Origin: Lycium barbarum
Taxonomy: Eukaryota > Streptophyta > Magnoliopsida > Solanales > Solanaceae
DNA length: 64,000 bases
Assembly: GCF_019175385.1 (NCBI RefSeq)
Contig: NC_083346.1
Coordinates: 84,768,543 to 84,832,542, forward strand
Direction of reading: 5' to 3'
Shown piece by piece: positions 23,996 to 37,234 of the stretch. A program made the position numbers and the translations under genes. The notes beneath the pieces are model-generated. The model worked only from the letters and a program-made list of their open reading frames with translations, was not told where the DNA came from and made no database searches. Each line of letters opens with the position of its first letter. Positions within the stretch are counted from its first letter, which is position 1.

Positions 23996-26571
23996 TGTCA
24001 CGACCCAACTAGGGCCGGGACGGGTACCCGGGGCTAACCACCGAGCACTGCTCATCTACTACTTACCATGCTCATTTAACGCTCTTTTATCACATTTATA
24101 CTCAAATCATAGAAAAATCATACTTCATATGGAAACATAAATACTTTTATACATATGCCTCTCGGCCATCAAAATAAAATAATATATATATATAGTAGCA
24201 TCTCGTGAGACCATCTAACCCACACTGCGTATCTGCGAGCCTCTACTAGAGTACTAGACATAAGGACGGGACAAGACCCCGTCATGCCCAAAATATATAC
24301 ATGAATATACACAAAAGAATAATCATAAGCACCTCTGGAACAAGGGAGTGCTCTCTAATCAGCTACTGGCTCCTATGAGTCTGGAGCAAATTCTCCTCCC
24401 TGTCTACCTGTGGGCATGAACATAGCGTCCAAAGAAAACGGACGTCAGTACGAATATTGTACTGAGTATGAGAGGCATAAACAAATATGAAACATCAATG
24501 AAATGAGGAGGCATCAAATGAGGAACAATCTGTAACTGACTGTGAATCATAAAAGAAATAAATCATGTTGTCTTACTCATACTCGTCTTCATATTATATA
24601 TGCATAAATGTATAAGTGTAAGTTGCCCGTCCATATAAGAACGGTGTAGTAATAAGTAACCTGCGTCCAGGTCTCCCGCGTCCGGGGTATAAGCTGCCCA
24701 CTATAGTGGTGTGTATATCTGCCCGACCATATAGGTACGGTGTAATATCATCATCAAAATATGCTCATCATCATGTACTCCTCATCATATGCTCATCACA
24801 ATATTGCTTATCATAATACATGTATAAAAACTCATGGACAATTATACTTGGACGGGGTGACGTAAGGTCGTGATTCTGTGCCACAATCGATGCTTTTCTG
24901 CTACCAGTTTTACTTGTTTTTAAGCAAGTTTATGTGATTTTACATGGCTTTTTGTGTTTTTCAATAAACGGAACAGATCTGGAATGAACAGTGGCCGTAA
25001 ACTCAGTTTACGGTCCGTATTCTAAAATACGGGCCGTATTCCATGGGCGTATTAAAGATTAACAAAACCAGAAAGGCAAGCTGAGGACATGGTAATTTAT
25101 GAACTTAGTTTACGGTCCGTATTTCAAGTCGTATTTAACCATTCGGGCATTTGACAGAATGTCGAAGTTTTGGATGTTGAAGGACGACAGGGCAGTTTAC
25201 GGGCCGTAAATCACTTTACGGTCCGTATTTCACTTTACGGACCGTATTTCATCGACGAGACCAAAGTGCAAATCTGCAACTCTCACATTTTCAGAGCCTA
25301 TAATTAGTCATTGTGGAGCATTCACGAGTATTCTGCCTCACCTTGAAGGAAATAGTATATAAGGTGAGTATATACAATACATAACATCATCGATCTTTAT
25401 AGGAACATCATATCATAGACTCTTGGCTTTCCGGGATATAGAGAATTCATGAAGAGGAAAGAAGGATCATACCATCGGATTCATGCCATAGAAAGTAAGG
25501 ACTAGCCTCACATACCTTTTACGTTTAACTAATATATCATTCGCTTGTTCTCCTTCAATGCCACGTCTCTACCTTCAAGAGAAAATTCACATTAACGTTA
25601 GTTAGGAGACTATAAGAACGCGTCGCTATTTCTAGGGAAAATTGGGCAGCACTTCCTTTATTTATACTACTCTTCCCACATCATATCTCAACTCCCAAAC
25701 AACCACAACAACATTCACAATATAGCACAACAATCATCATTTATCTACATTTACCACGATTCACCATTTCCCTTCAATTTCTCCATAATGGTGGTTATAA
25801 CTCATTATCGCGTTTTCTCATATATAGTACTTATTTCATGGTCTAGATGTCATTCATAACATACTTACAATCACAACACATCAACATTAATAATTCACTC
25901 CAACTACTATTCAACAATGTCACTATTCACATATTTATGACCCACTTTCTACACTCTTCTACAATCCAAGTGTTTCAACCTATCAATACTTCAAACATCA
26001 TGAAAATACCATAAAACTCACCTTAGATATTGTAGGAACAAGCCTTGAGTATCAATACTCTTCTTGCACCAAAATCCCTAACTCACTTCCTTTGAAATTT
26101 CTTGGCTTAGATGACTTTAATGAGTTTCTTACTCTTGATTCTTGTTGGTTTGATGAAGTTGATCATCAATTTCCTTTAAATTCTTGTGGATGAAATATAT
26201 GGAACTTTATAGAGGTCTTGAGAGATGAAGAAGTGTGAAATGAAATGAAAATGAAGTGAAATGAGAAGGGTCCCTTATATTAAATCATAAAAGCTGTCCC
26301 GACCAACTTATACGGACCAATCTGAGGGACGTCATTACTCGTCTCTAAGAAATCATCAGAACGTCATTAACTTAATGCTTGTAATTCTTGTCCGACACAC
26401 AACATATGATTTGCTTTCCTTAACAACTTTCTTTCCTTGCCTTATATGCCTTCGAAATTTCGTTCAGGGTTATCAAATACTATTCCTTACTCATCAAAAC
26501 GTCGTATACGTTATGCCCTTCATTAGCCTATCCACTGTATGTTCACGGGGAAATTTTTCCGAGGTGCAACA
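23996..26571 (-). repeat. gypsy-2 3' LTR
   Basis: Plus strand from TGTCACGACCCAACTAGG to CCGAGGTGCAACA. It contains the conserved hairpin box at about 24405-24475, ACGGNCCGT palindromes at about 25005-25250 (TTTACGGTCCGTA, ATACGGGCCGTAT, TTTACGGACCGTA) and a donor-like CTAAGGTGAG on the minus strand near 26020. It lacks two short repeats found in the 5' LTR, each containing or next to a palindrome unit. Confidence 0.93.
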
Positions 26572-26587
26572 TTCTTCCCCCCTTTTG
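26572..26587 (-). other. gypsy-2 polypurine tract
   Basis: The minus strand reads CCAAAAGGGGGGAAGAAT directly before the 3' LTR start TGTTGCACC. This is the expected primer site for plus-strand DNA synthesis. Confidence 0.8.
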
Positions 26588-26838
26588 GAACATTCGTCCT
26601 CGAATGTTTAGTCATCGGGGATTCTAGAAAAATTTCGCCAGAGTCTCCCCTATGATATGGCACTACCATCCTGTCACAACAACTCATAATGTCACTGCCT
26701 CACAGGGCCATAACACAATAAACTCTAAGAAATATTTACGAAAGCTCCCGAAAGTAGGGGATATAATATCTGAGTAATGATGGAAATAGGGGTGTTCAGA
26801 TACTCTAATTATTACACTTCATTTACTGCATACATACC

Positions 26839-29800
26839 TTATATTGTTGGCGTTTCATCTGGAATCTCTCCCGGGGGTTGGAATAAGTATGGATATGTGA
26901 ATTTCATTTCCTTTTCCGCTTCCCAAGTCATCTCTTCTCGGTTGTTGTTTCGCCACAAAACCTTAACTGAGGCTACTTTCTTATTTCGAAGTCTTTGCAC
27001 CTGCCTATCCAAGATAGCAATGGGTACTTCTTCATACGTTAGCTTTTCTGTCACTTGCACATCATCAATCGGGACAACCCTCGTAGGATCTCCAATACAC
27101 TTGCGGAGCATCGAAACATGGAAAACCGGTTGGACTGATTTAAGCTCCAAAGGCAAGTCTAGTTCATAGGCTACATGACCCACCTTGCGGACAATTTTAT
27201 AGGGTCCAATGTATCTAGGACTTAATTTCCCTTTCTTACCAAATCTCATCACCCCTTTCATTGGTGATACTTTAAAAAATACCCAATCATCAACCTGAAA
27301 TTCCAAGTCTCGTCGGCGATTGTCCGCATAAGACTTTTGGTAACTTTGGGCTGTCAACAATCGATCTCGGATCATTTTGACTTTTTCTACCGCTTGTTGA
27401 ATCAATTCAGGGCCTACTAGCTGTGCTTCCCCTATTTCAAACCATCCAATTGGAGACCTGCACTTTCTTCCATATAAAGCTTCATACGGAGCCATTTGAA
27501 TACTGGAATGGTAGCTATTGTTGTATGCAAATTCGATTAGCGGCAAATGATCATTCCAACTACCACCGAAATCCAGCACACATGCTCGTAGCATATCTTC
27601 CAAGGTCTGAATAGTACGCTCGGCTTGCCCATCAGTCTGCGGATGGAATGCTATACTAAGCTTCACTTAGGTACCTAGACCTTCTTGAAAGGACTTTCAG
27701 AACTTGGCTGTGAACTGTGCTCCTCTATCTGTGATAATGGACAGTGGAATACCATGGAGTCGCACAATTTCTTTAAGATACAATCTCGCATAATCTTCTG
27801 CTGAGTAGGTGGTTCTAACCGGAAGAAAATGGGCTGATTTCGTCAATCTATCCACGATTACCCATATAGAATCATACCTTCCTCGAGAACGAGGTAACCC
27901 CACAATAAAATCCATGTTGATCACTTCCTATTTCCAGGTAGGTATTTCCATCGCTTGCAATAAGCCTCTTGGCTTTTGATGTTCGGCTTTTACTTGTTGG
28001 CAATTTGGACATTGGGCTACAAATTCCGCTATGTCTTTCTTCTTGCCATCCCACCAATATATTAATTTAAGATCATGGTACATCTTGGTGGCACCTGGGT
28101 GAATAGAATATCGAGAATAATGGGCTTCCCCTAGAATTCGTCGACGCAATTCTGCCACATTCGACACATATAGCCTGTCTCGGTAACTAAGAACTCCCTC
28201 CATAGAAACTTCAAATGGAAACTTCTCTTTTCCATAAGATACGTCTTTGTAATGGCTCAACTGAAGATCTTCATATTGCCGCTCTTTTACTTCCATATCC
28301 AAGGACGAAACCGTGGGATCACTAATACTAGTCCCTGCATTACCCGAATCAATTACACGTACTCCAAGATTAGCTAGCTGGCGAAGCTCATGAATCATTT
28401 CTTTCTTTTCCGAAGGAGCTTCGCATAAACTACCCATTGACCGACGACTAAGCGCATCAGCTACTACATTTGCTTTTCCGGGGTGGTATAAAATATTCAC
28501 ATCATAATCTTTCAATAATTCTAACCATCGCCTTTGTCGCAGATTCAGCTCCTTCTGTTTGAAAATATACTGAAGACTCTTGTGATTTGTATAGATGTCA
28601 ACATGCACACCATACAAGTAATGTCTCCACATTTTTAAGGCATGAATGACTGCAGCCAATTCAAGATCATGAGTTGGATAGTTCTTTTCATGTTTCCGTA
28701 GCTGTCTCGAAGCATAAGAAATAACTCTACCATGCTGCATTAGTACACACCCTAACCCAAACCCAGAAAACTACGAACTTCTATAATAGCCTGCCAAACC
28801 CAGATAACTACGAACTTCTGTGGGCGTCGTTGGCCTTGGACAAGTCTTCACAGCTTCAATTTTCTGAGTGTCAACTCGAATGCCATCATCTGAAATAACA
28901 TGGCCCAGAAATGTTACAGAATTCAGCCAGAACTCGCACTTTGAAAATTTTGCATATAATTCTCGGGCTCAAAGAATGCCAAGAACAATGCGTAAATGAT
29001 CTGCATGTTCTGATTTGGTGCAAGAGTACACCAAGATGTCATCAATAAATACTATCAGGAATAAGTCTATGAGTGGCTTAAACACATTATTCATCAAATT
29101 CATAAACACTGCCGGAGCATTAGTCAGCCCAAACGACATCACCCGAAATTCATAATGGCTATATCTTGCTCTGAAGGCTGTTTTGGGAATATCTGCTTCT
29201 CTAACTCTCACTTGATGATAACCCGATCTCAAGTCTATTTTAGAAAACCATTTGGCACCCTGTAGTTGATCAAATAAATCATCAATACTCGGGAGGGGAT
29301 ATTTGTTCTTTATCGTCACCTTGTTCAATTGCCTATAATCGATGCACATTCGGAGAGAGCCATCTTTCTTTCTCACGAACAAGACTGGCGCTCCCCACGG
29401 CGACAAACTGGGTCTAATAAACCCCTTTTCAAGCAAATCTTTCAACTGTGCCTTTAGCTCTTTCAATTCTGCCGGAGCCATTCGATAAGAAGGAATAGAA
29501 ATAGGCTTGGTGTCTGGCAACACATCAATGGCGAAGTCAATCTCTCTTTCTGGAGGAAGACCTGGAAGTTCATCAGGAAATACGTCCGGAAATTCATTCA
29601 CTAGCGGAACAGATTGGAAAGTTGGCGACTTTGCCTCGGTGTCATGAACTCGGACTAAGTGATAAATGTAGCCCTTGGCTATCATCTTTTTTGCCTTAAG
29701 GTACGAAATAAACCTACCTTTCGGAGACGCTGCACTACCCTTCCATTCAAGCACAGGCTCTCCCGTAAATTGGAATCGAACCACTTTCAAATGGCAATCA

Positions 29801-30046
29801 ACATTTGCATAGCACGAGGCCAACCAATCCATACCTATAATTACATCGAAATCTAACATTTCTAGTTCGATCAAATCAGCTTTGGTCTGGCGATCACATA
29901 TCACAAGTACACAATTCTTATACACTTGTCTCACTATCACGGGATCACCAACCGGAGTAGATACCTCAAAAGGTTTAATTAGCTCAGGTTTCACCCCAAT
30001 ACAACCAGCAACATATGGAGTAATATAAGAGAAAGTAGAGCCCGGA
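26839..30046 (-). pseudogene. gypsy-2 pol remnant: protease end, RT, RNase H, integrase, chromodomain-like tail
   Basis: Fragments in order from 30046 downward: the protease half beginning at GST of the DPGST motif, RT with [16 protein letters not shown] and intact FIDD (about 29030-29050), RNase H, integrase with its HHCC zinc finger and core (MDFIVGLPRS, ITDRGAQFT, TDGQAERTIQ), and a C-terminal chromodomain-like part ending LFQPPGEIPDE. In-frame stops fall at about 28969, 27925, 27694 and 27667. Between 28740 and 28800 some 200 bp are missing, including the first RNase H aspartate region, with a duplicated ACTACGAACTTCT at the junction. The enzyme cannot be functional. The closest relative in the window is gypsy-1. 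Confidence 0.92.
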
Positions 30047-33031
30047 TGTTACACCTCAAAAATTTCCTCGTGAACGTACCACGAATAGACTAACGGAGAA
30101 TATGGGTATATGATGTTTTAAGGAGAAGGGAACGACGTTTGACGACCTTAAGTAAGATTTCAAAGGAAATGGGAACAAGAGATAGGTTATGCTCCACAAT
30201 GACTAAATTATAGGTTTTGAAGACTTGAAAGTCGCAGGTTTGCACTTTGGCCCAGTCGACCGTAAAGTGAAATACGGACCGTAAAGTGGTATACGGCCCG
30301 TAAACCACCATGTCGTATTTCAACTCACAAAACTTTAATTTCTGTCAAATGTTTAAATGGTTAAATACGACTTGGAATACGGACCGTAAATTGAAATACG
30401 GCCCGTAAACTGCGATCGTAAATCACCATAATCCCCAGCATACCTTTCTGGTTTTGATATGCTTTAATACGACCACGATATACGACCCGTAAACTGGTAT
30501 ACGGCCCGTAAACTGGGTTTACGACCACTGTGCACTTCAACTACTGTTCATTCCGGATCAGATTTTAAGTCATTAAAAGGAGACCCAAGCTCATTAAATT
30601 CATTTCATTTCCACGATACTTCTCTCTAGAAACCTCTAGAATATTCTCCACTCTTCATCTACAAGAAAACAAAGAAAATCAAAGATCAATATCAAGAATC
30701 CAAGTGAATCAAGTGTATGAAACTAATCAAAGTTCATTCAAGTTGAAATTTCAAGAGAAGCAAATTAGGGTTTTGGTGCAAGAAGGGTGATACCACTCAA
30801 GGCTTGTTCCTACAACATCTAAGGTACGTTTTATGGCTTTTACATGTTATTTAGGGTATGGAAGAGTTGAAACACTTAGATTATAGAAGGATGTAAGAAA
30901 TGGGTCATGAAAGTGTGAATAGTAGCCATGTTGAGTAAAGGTTTGAATTGAGCCATGATCATTAATAATTTGTGATTATGAAAATGTTTTGAATGACATG
31001 GAATAAGTATCCTATGTGAGAAAATGCAATAATGAACCATGGCCATGATTATGGAGAAATTAAAGACAAATTGTGAAATACGGATATTGTAAATGAATGA
31101 TGAGTGTTGTCTATCATACTTTGAATGTGATATGAGCGTTTGGGAGCTGATATAGAATATGGGAAAAGTAGTATAAACAAAGGCAATGCTGCCCAATTTT
31201 TCCCTAGAATGGTAGCGCGTTCTTATAGACGATTAACTAACGTTAGTGCGAATTCTCTCTTGAAGGTAGAAACGAGATATCGAAGGAGGACAAGCAAGTG
31301 ATAGCTTGGTTAAACATCAAAGGTATGTAAGGCTAGTCTTTTCTTTCCAAGGCATGAATCATATGATATGATATCCCCTCCTTCTTCATGATTTTCCTAC
31401 GTACCAAAAACTATGAGTCTGCAATTATGAAGAGCTTCACAAGACAAAGGAAAAATATATGCTACGAGCATGACGATACCGATGATGGATATAAGTATAT
31501 AAGTTCTAAAGTTAGGATTCGACATTCTCACGGAACTAATGATCCTTATGTAATTCTATGATATTATGTTCCCTATCTCTCCATGACCTTCCTACCTTCC
31601 GGAAAACAAAGAGTTCACGATCAGGAATAACCACGTGAGATAAAGATAAGAGGCATGCTATGAACACGATAATGAAGACGATAAATTTAAGTCTAAAGAT
31701 CTTAGAGTTCATGGTATAATGTTTCTACAAGCTAACGACATTAACTATGATCTATTGGTGTTGCTTGTTGTATACACTCACCTTATATACTAATTCCTTC
31801 AAGGTGAGGCAGAATACCTATGAATGCTCCATAATGTAATCGGGGGTTCTCGACCTTACGTCACCCCGACATTGTTATAGATTGTCCATAAGCCTTGATG
31901 CATGTCCTATGACCAATGTTCCGAGAAACTACGAGTCTACGTTCATAAAGGATTTCATATGAGATAAAGGTAAGAGATACACTATAGAAATGAATATGGA
32001 AATGATGAGCTTAAGCCCAAAGATTAAAACGACTATCATACGATACTTATACGAAATTCACGCTACGAATACGATGTGATTTTCATAAATTGTCTTTAAA
32101 TTTAAATGTGTGCGTTAATGAAAGGTTACGATAAGCTTATAAGATGTATGTGATAGCAATGATAATGATGAGATATACTGATCCTTGTATGATGTATGTG
32201 ATATGGTCGAGCCACTACGTGGCCGAATACGGAATATATGTATGTGATACTGTCGAGCCACTACGTGGTTGAATACGGATACTGTCGAGTCACCACATGG
32301 CTGAATACGGATATTGTCGAGTCCTACGTGGCCGAATACGGATAATGTATTATGTGTATGAGAAGCTACGATACCACGATGATGAATTATACGACGTGAT
32401 GATGTATACGCTATGATGATTCATGCACGACGATTATGTATATGTGATATATGTATGAAATGTGTTCATCCTTAAAGGTCGCGCAGGTTTTGTCTTCACC
32501 TTATGACTTATGATTTCTTTATCATGTTTATTTCATTCATGCCTTACATACTCAGTACAATATTCATACTGACGTCCGTTTTCCTTGGACGCTGTGTTCA
32601 TGCCCACAGGTAGACAGGGAGACGGTGCAGACCTTTAGGAGCTATCAGTAGATTTGCAGAAGCACTCCATTATTCCGGAGGTGCTAATCGGGTTTATACT
32701 TTTGTGTATATATGTATATGTATATGTATTTTGGGCACGACGGGGTCTTGTCCCATGCATATGTCTAGTACTCTAGTAGAGGCTCGTAGATGTGTAGGTG
32801 TGGGTTATATGGTCTCACAAGGTCACTACTGTATATATAAGTTGCAGGTGTATATTACCATTTTGATAGCCGAGGGGCTTATGTATAAAAGCATTTATGT
32901 TCTAAAATGGAAAATGATTTTTCTTATGAATTTGATAAAAGAAGGCCTATTGAATATCATGATTAGCAGAACGAGTGGTGCTCGGTGGTTAGCTCCGGGT
33001 ACCCGGCGCGGCCCCTAGCTGGATCGTGACA
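30047..33031 (+). mobile_element. Solo Ty3/gypsy LTR, 2985 bp, inside the protease codons of gypsy-2, TSD CCGGA
   Basis: Starts TGTTACACCTCAAAAATTTCC and ends GGATCGTGACA, with CCGGA on both sides (30042-30046 and 33032-33036). It is sense while its host element is antisense. It contains ACGGNCCGT palindromes (about 30245-30530), a leader ending CTAAGGTACG (about 30820), four tandem CGAGCCACTACGTGGCCGAA units (32205-32345) and the conserved hairpin box (32550-32625). No PBS or internal region remains. This is third-level nesting: LINE, then gypsy-2, then this LTR. Confidence 0.93.
32205..32345. repeat. Four-copy tandem array in the solo LTR
   Basis: Units contain GTCGAGCCACTACGTGGCCG and AATACGGATA. 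CCACTACGTGG is an inverted repeat in each unit. One unit is shortened. Confidence 0.8.
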
Positions 33032-33040
33032 CCGGATCTA

Positions 33041-34411
33041 TCAATGCATATACATCATGGGAGAATATAGACAATGTAAAAGTCGTCCGGCTAAAGCATA
33101 TACACGGGGCTGAGTGGCACCTGGAGTAGATACTGCCCCTCTGCCTGCTGGAGTTTGAGGAATCTGCCCTACCGGGCGCACTGACGATGAACCAGCTGCT
33201 GAACCTGTGGGATGAGTCCCAACTCTACCTTTCATCGACGGGAAATCTCTCATCATGTGCCCAATCTGGCCACAGGCATAGCAAGCATCCGAACCCTGGC
33301 GACACCGTCTGGAATGTAATCTACCACACTGGCTGCACTGTGGTACTGGGGGTCTCCTCTGGCTATGATCTTCCCTGAACTGGGAATCTGAGGCCCTCGA
33401 ACTCTGGCCCTGTCCTGAGCAGACGGAGCGATCAAATCTCCTACCTGCGAATCGTGGAGGTGCACTAGTCACTGACTGGCATGAGTACCTAGAATACGTC
33501 TGCCTCGATCCCCCTCTATAATCACTGTCTGCTCCCATAGATCTGGCCCTCTTACTTTGCCTTCTACCAATATCACGATCACTTCTTTGTGGTTGCTGCC
33601 TTCCCTCTAGATTCAGAGCATGGGCCTGTATTCGGGAAATATCCATCCCGTCATGCAACGAAGCTGTCAAACAGTCTTTAAATTAATGTGGTCCCAAACC
33701 ACTCACAAATCTATGTACCCGATCTCCTATGTCGGCCACCATAGTCAGGGCATATCTAGCCAATGAATTAAATTGCAGACTATACTCCCGGGCACTCATA
33801 CTTCCTTGCTTCAAATTTAGAAATCTATCCGCTCTAGCTCGGCGGACCTCGGGTGGCAAGTAATGACGAATGAAAGCATCTACGAATATTTTCCAAACCG
33901 GAGGAGGCGCATTCTCTCCTCTTGATAATACCCAATTATTATGCCATAAAATTGCCACATCCCGGAGTCTATAAGATGCCAACTCTACGGATTCAATTTC
34001 GGAGGCATGGACAATCCTCAACGTTCTCAACATCTCATCAATAAAACCTTGTGGGTCTTCATCCTGCTTTGTCTCGAAAAACTTCGGAGGATTTAGACTC
34101 ATAAAATCACGGGCTCTGGTACTTGCTGCCCGATCACCTGAACTCACATTTTGCCGCTGTGCCTGTGCGGCAACCAATTGTGTCAATAGATGTATGGCCT
34201 CGGTCACTTGTTGACCCGAAGCAACCGGTGGAGGAATTGGAGATGGAGCTCCTCCTTGTTCTTCCATGTTAGGCGGGGTGGAGGAAGTATTAGATGGAGC
34301 CTCATTATGTGACTCGCCCTCTTCTACATGCATTGGAGGCTCTCTTTCCACCCGCCTCTTTGTCGTAGTCTTGCCCTTCGGGGCGGCTGTAGCTTTTCCT
34401 TTTGGCGGCAT
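33041..34411 (-). pseudogene. gypsy-2 gag (start of gag-pol), broken
   Basis: The start at 34411 (MPPKGKATAAPKGKTTTKRR) is chosen because it aligns with the gypsy-1 gag start and lies 1 nt after a splice-acceptor-like TTGTGATTTCAG. A retrotransposon gag domain (LNLKQGSMSAREYSLQFNSL, about 33775-33835) is followed by an in-frame stop at 33683-33685 and then the nucleocapsid part. The zinc knuckle CYACGQIGHMMRDF has lost its last cysteine (Phe). Shortly before the protease a deletion shifts the frame, so the ORF ends at 33041 just before the DPG codons cut by the solo LTR. Confidence 0.9.
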
Positions 34412-34600
34412 TCTGAAATCACAACACGCTATTAGGGAGGATAAAATCTTATGCACGACTCTATCGCACGATCTCATAAGAAGAAAGGTGGTCATTTTTC
34501 CTAAATGCCCTGTAGCCTCTTGTTTATTAGCGTGCCATGCAACACACCATAAACAAGATTCTACTAGACACGGCTCGTAGACACATCCTAGGACTGAACT

Positions 34601-34612
34601 GCTCTGATACCA
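34601..34612 (-). other. gypsy-2 primer-binding site, initiator tRNA-Met
   Basis: The minus strand reads TGGTATCAGAGC, complementary to the 3' end of plant initiator tRNA-Met, 4 nt inside the 5' LTR (CTTT spacer at 34613-34616). It is the same site and spacing as in gypsy-1. Confidence 0.93.
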
Positions 34613-34616
34613 CTTT

Positions 34617-37229
34617 TGTCACGACCCAACTAGGGCCGGGACGGGTACCCGGGGCTAACCACCGAGCACCGCTCATCTACTACTTACCGTGCTCATTTAA
34701 CGCTCTTTTATCACATTTATACTCAAATCATAAGAGAATCATACTTCATATGGAAACATAAATACTTTTATACATATGCCTCTCGACCATTAAAATAAAA
34801 TAATATATATATATAGTAGCATCTCGTGAGACCATCTAACCCACACTGCGTATCTGCGAGCCTCTACTAGAGTATTAGACATAAGGACGGGACAAGACCC
34901 CGTCATGCCCAAAATATATACATGAATATACACAAAAGAATAATCATAAGCACCTCCGGAACAAGGGAGTGCTCTCTAATCAGCTACTGGCTCCTATGAG
35001 TCTGGAGCAAATTCTCCTCCCTATCTACCTGTGGGCATGAACACAACGTCCAAAGAAAACGGACGTCATTACGAATATTGTACTGAGTATGAGAGGCATA
35101 AACAAATATGAAACATTAATGAAATGAGGAGGCATCAAATGAGGAACAATCTGTATCTGACTATGAATCATAAAAGAAATAAATCATGCTGTCTAACTCA
35201 TACTCGTCTTCATATAATATATGCATAAATGTATAAGTGTAAGTTGCCCGTCCATGTAGGAACGGTGAAGTAATAAGTAACCTGCGTCCAGGTCTCCCGC
35301 GTCCGGGGTATGAGCTGCCCACTATAGTGGTGTGTATATCTGCCCGACCATATAGGTACAGTGTAATATCATCATCAAAATATGCTCATCATCATGTACT
35401 CCTCATCATATGCTCATCACAGTATTGTTTATAGTAATACATGCATAAAGACTTATGGACAATTATACTTGGATGGGGTGACGTAAGGTCGTGATTCTGT
35501 GCCACAATCGACGCTTTTCTGCTACCAGTTTTACTTGTTTTTAAGCAAGTCTATGTGATTTTACGCGGCTTTTGTGTTTTTCAGTAAACGAAATAGATCT
35601 GGAATGAACAGTGGTTGAAAGTGCAACAGTGGCGGTAAACTCAGTTTACGGTCCGTATTCTAAAATACGGGCCGTATTCCATGGGCGTATTAAAGATTAA
35701 CAAAACTAGAAAGGCAGGCTGAGGACATGGTAATTTACGAACTTAGTTTACGGTCCGTATTTCAGTTTACGGTCCGTATTTCAAGTCTTATTTAACTATT
35801 CGGGCATTTGACAGAATGTCAAAGTTTTGGACGTTGAAGGACAACAGGGCTGTTTACGGGCCGTAAATCACTTTACGGTCCGTAGTTCACTTTACGGACC
35901 GTATTTCATCGACGAGACCAAAGTGCAAATATGCAACTCTCACATTTTCAGAGCCTATAATTAGTCATTGTGGAGCATTCACGAGTATTCTGCCTCACCT
36001 TGAAGGAAATAGTATATAAGGTGAGTATATACAATACATAACATCATCGATCTTTATAGGAACATCATATCATAGACTCTTGGCTTTCCGAGATATACAG
36101 AATTCATGAAGAGGAAAGAAGGATCATACCATCGGATTCATGCCATAGAAAGTAAGGACTAGCCTCACATACCTTTTACGTTTAACTAATCTATCGTTCT
36201 CTTGTTCTCCTTCAATGCCACGTCTCTACCTTCAAGAGAAAATTCACATTAACGTTAGTTAGGCGACTATAAGAACGTGTCGCTATTTCTAGGGAAAATT
36301 GGGCAGAACGTCCTTTATTTATACTACTCTTCCCACATCATATCTTAACTCCCAAACAACCACAACAACATTCACAATATAGCCCAACAATCATCATTTA
36401 TCTACATTTACCACGATTCACCATTTCCCTTCAATTTCTCCACAATGGTGGTTATAACTCATTATCGCGTTTTCTCATATATAGTACTTATTTCATGGTC
36501 TAGATGTAATTCATAACATACTTACAATCACAACACATCAATATTCATAATTCACTCCAACTACTATTCAACAATGTGACTATTCACACATTTATGACCC
36601 ACTTTCTACACTCTTCTACAATCCAAGTGTTTCAACCTATCAATACTTCAAACATCATGAAAATACCATAAAACTCACCTTAGATATTGTAGGAACAAGC
36701 CTTGAGTAGCAATACTCTTCTTGCACCAAAAAACCCTAACTCACTTCCTTTGAAATTTCTTGGCTTAGATGACTTTAATGAGTTTCTTACTCTTGATTCT
36801 TGTTGGTTTGATGAAGTTGATCATCAATTTCCTTTAAATTCTTGTGGATGCAATATATGGAACTTTCTAGAGGTCTTGAGAGATGAAGAATTGTGACATG
36901 AAATGAAAATGAACTGAAATGAGAAGGGTCCTTTATATTAAATCATAAAAGCTGTCCCGACCAACTTATACGGACCAATCTGAGGGACGTCATTACTCGT
37001 CTCTAAGACATCATCAGAACGTCATTAACCTAATGCTTGTAATTCTTGTCCGACACACAACATATGATTTGCTTTCCTTAACAACTTTCTTTCCTTGCCT
37101 TATATGCCTTCGAAATTTCATTCAGGGTCTTCAAATACTATTCCTTACTCATCAAAACGTCGTATACGTTATGCCCTTCGTTAGCCTATCCACTGTATGT
37201 TCACGGGGAAATTTTTCCGAGGTGCAACA
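34617..37229 (-). repeat. gypsy-2 5' LTR
   Basis: 2613 bp, plus strand from TGTCACGACCCAACTAGG to GGTGCAACA. The hairpin box lies at about 35022-35097, palindromes at about 35635-35910, and on the minus strand CTAAG/GTGAGT, a strong 5' splice-site match, falls at 36678/36679. Confidence 0.93.
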
Positions 37230-37234
37230 CTGGG

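Larger units (their letters stand above)
23996..37229 (-). mobile_element. Complete Ty3/gypsy chromovirus-like element (gypsy-2), 13.2 kb, TSD CTGGG
   Basis: LTRs lie at 34617-37229 (5', 2613 bp) and 23996-26571 (3', 2576 bp), with a PBS for initiator tRNA-Met at 34601-34612 and a polypurine tract at 26572-26587. CTGGG flanks the element (23991-23995 and 37230-37234), and its removal reunites the LINE frame. The 37-bp LTR length difference comes from two indels of 18 and 19 bp in the palindrome region. In the first 700 bp I count more than 20 substitutions between LTRs (about 3%), so the insertion is clearly older than gypsy-1. Gag and pol are broken by many stops, a gag-protease deletion, an RNase H deletion and the solo LTR 30047-33031. 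Confidence 0.95.

Noticed and set aside
23996..37229. Integrated pararetrovirus (caulimovirid)
   Set aside because: TGTC/AACA-type LTRs, 5-bp TSD, integrase and a chromodomain-like tail identify a Ty3/gypsy element. No movement protein or coat-type domain is seen.
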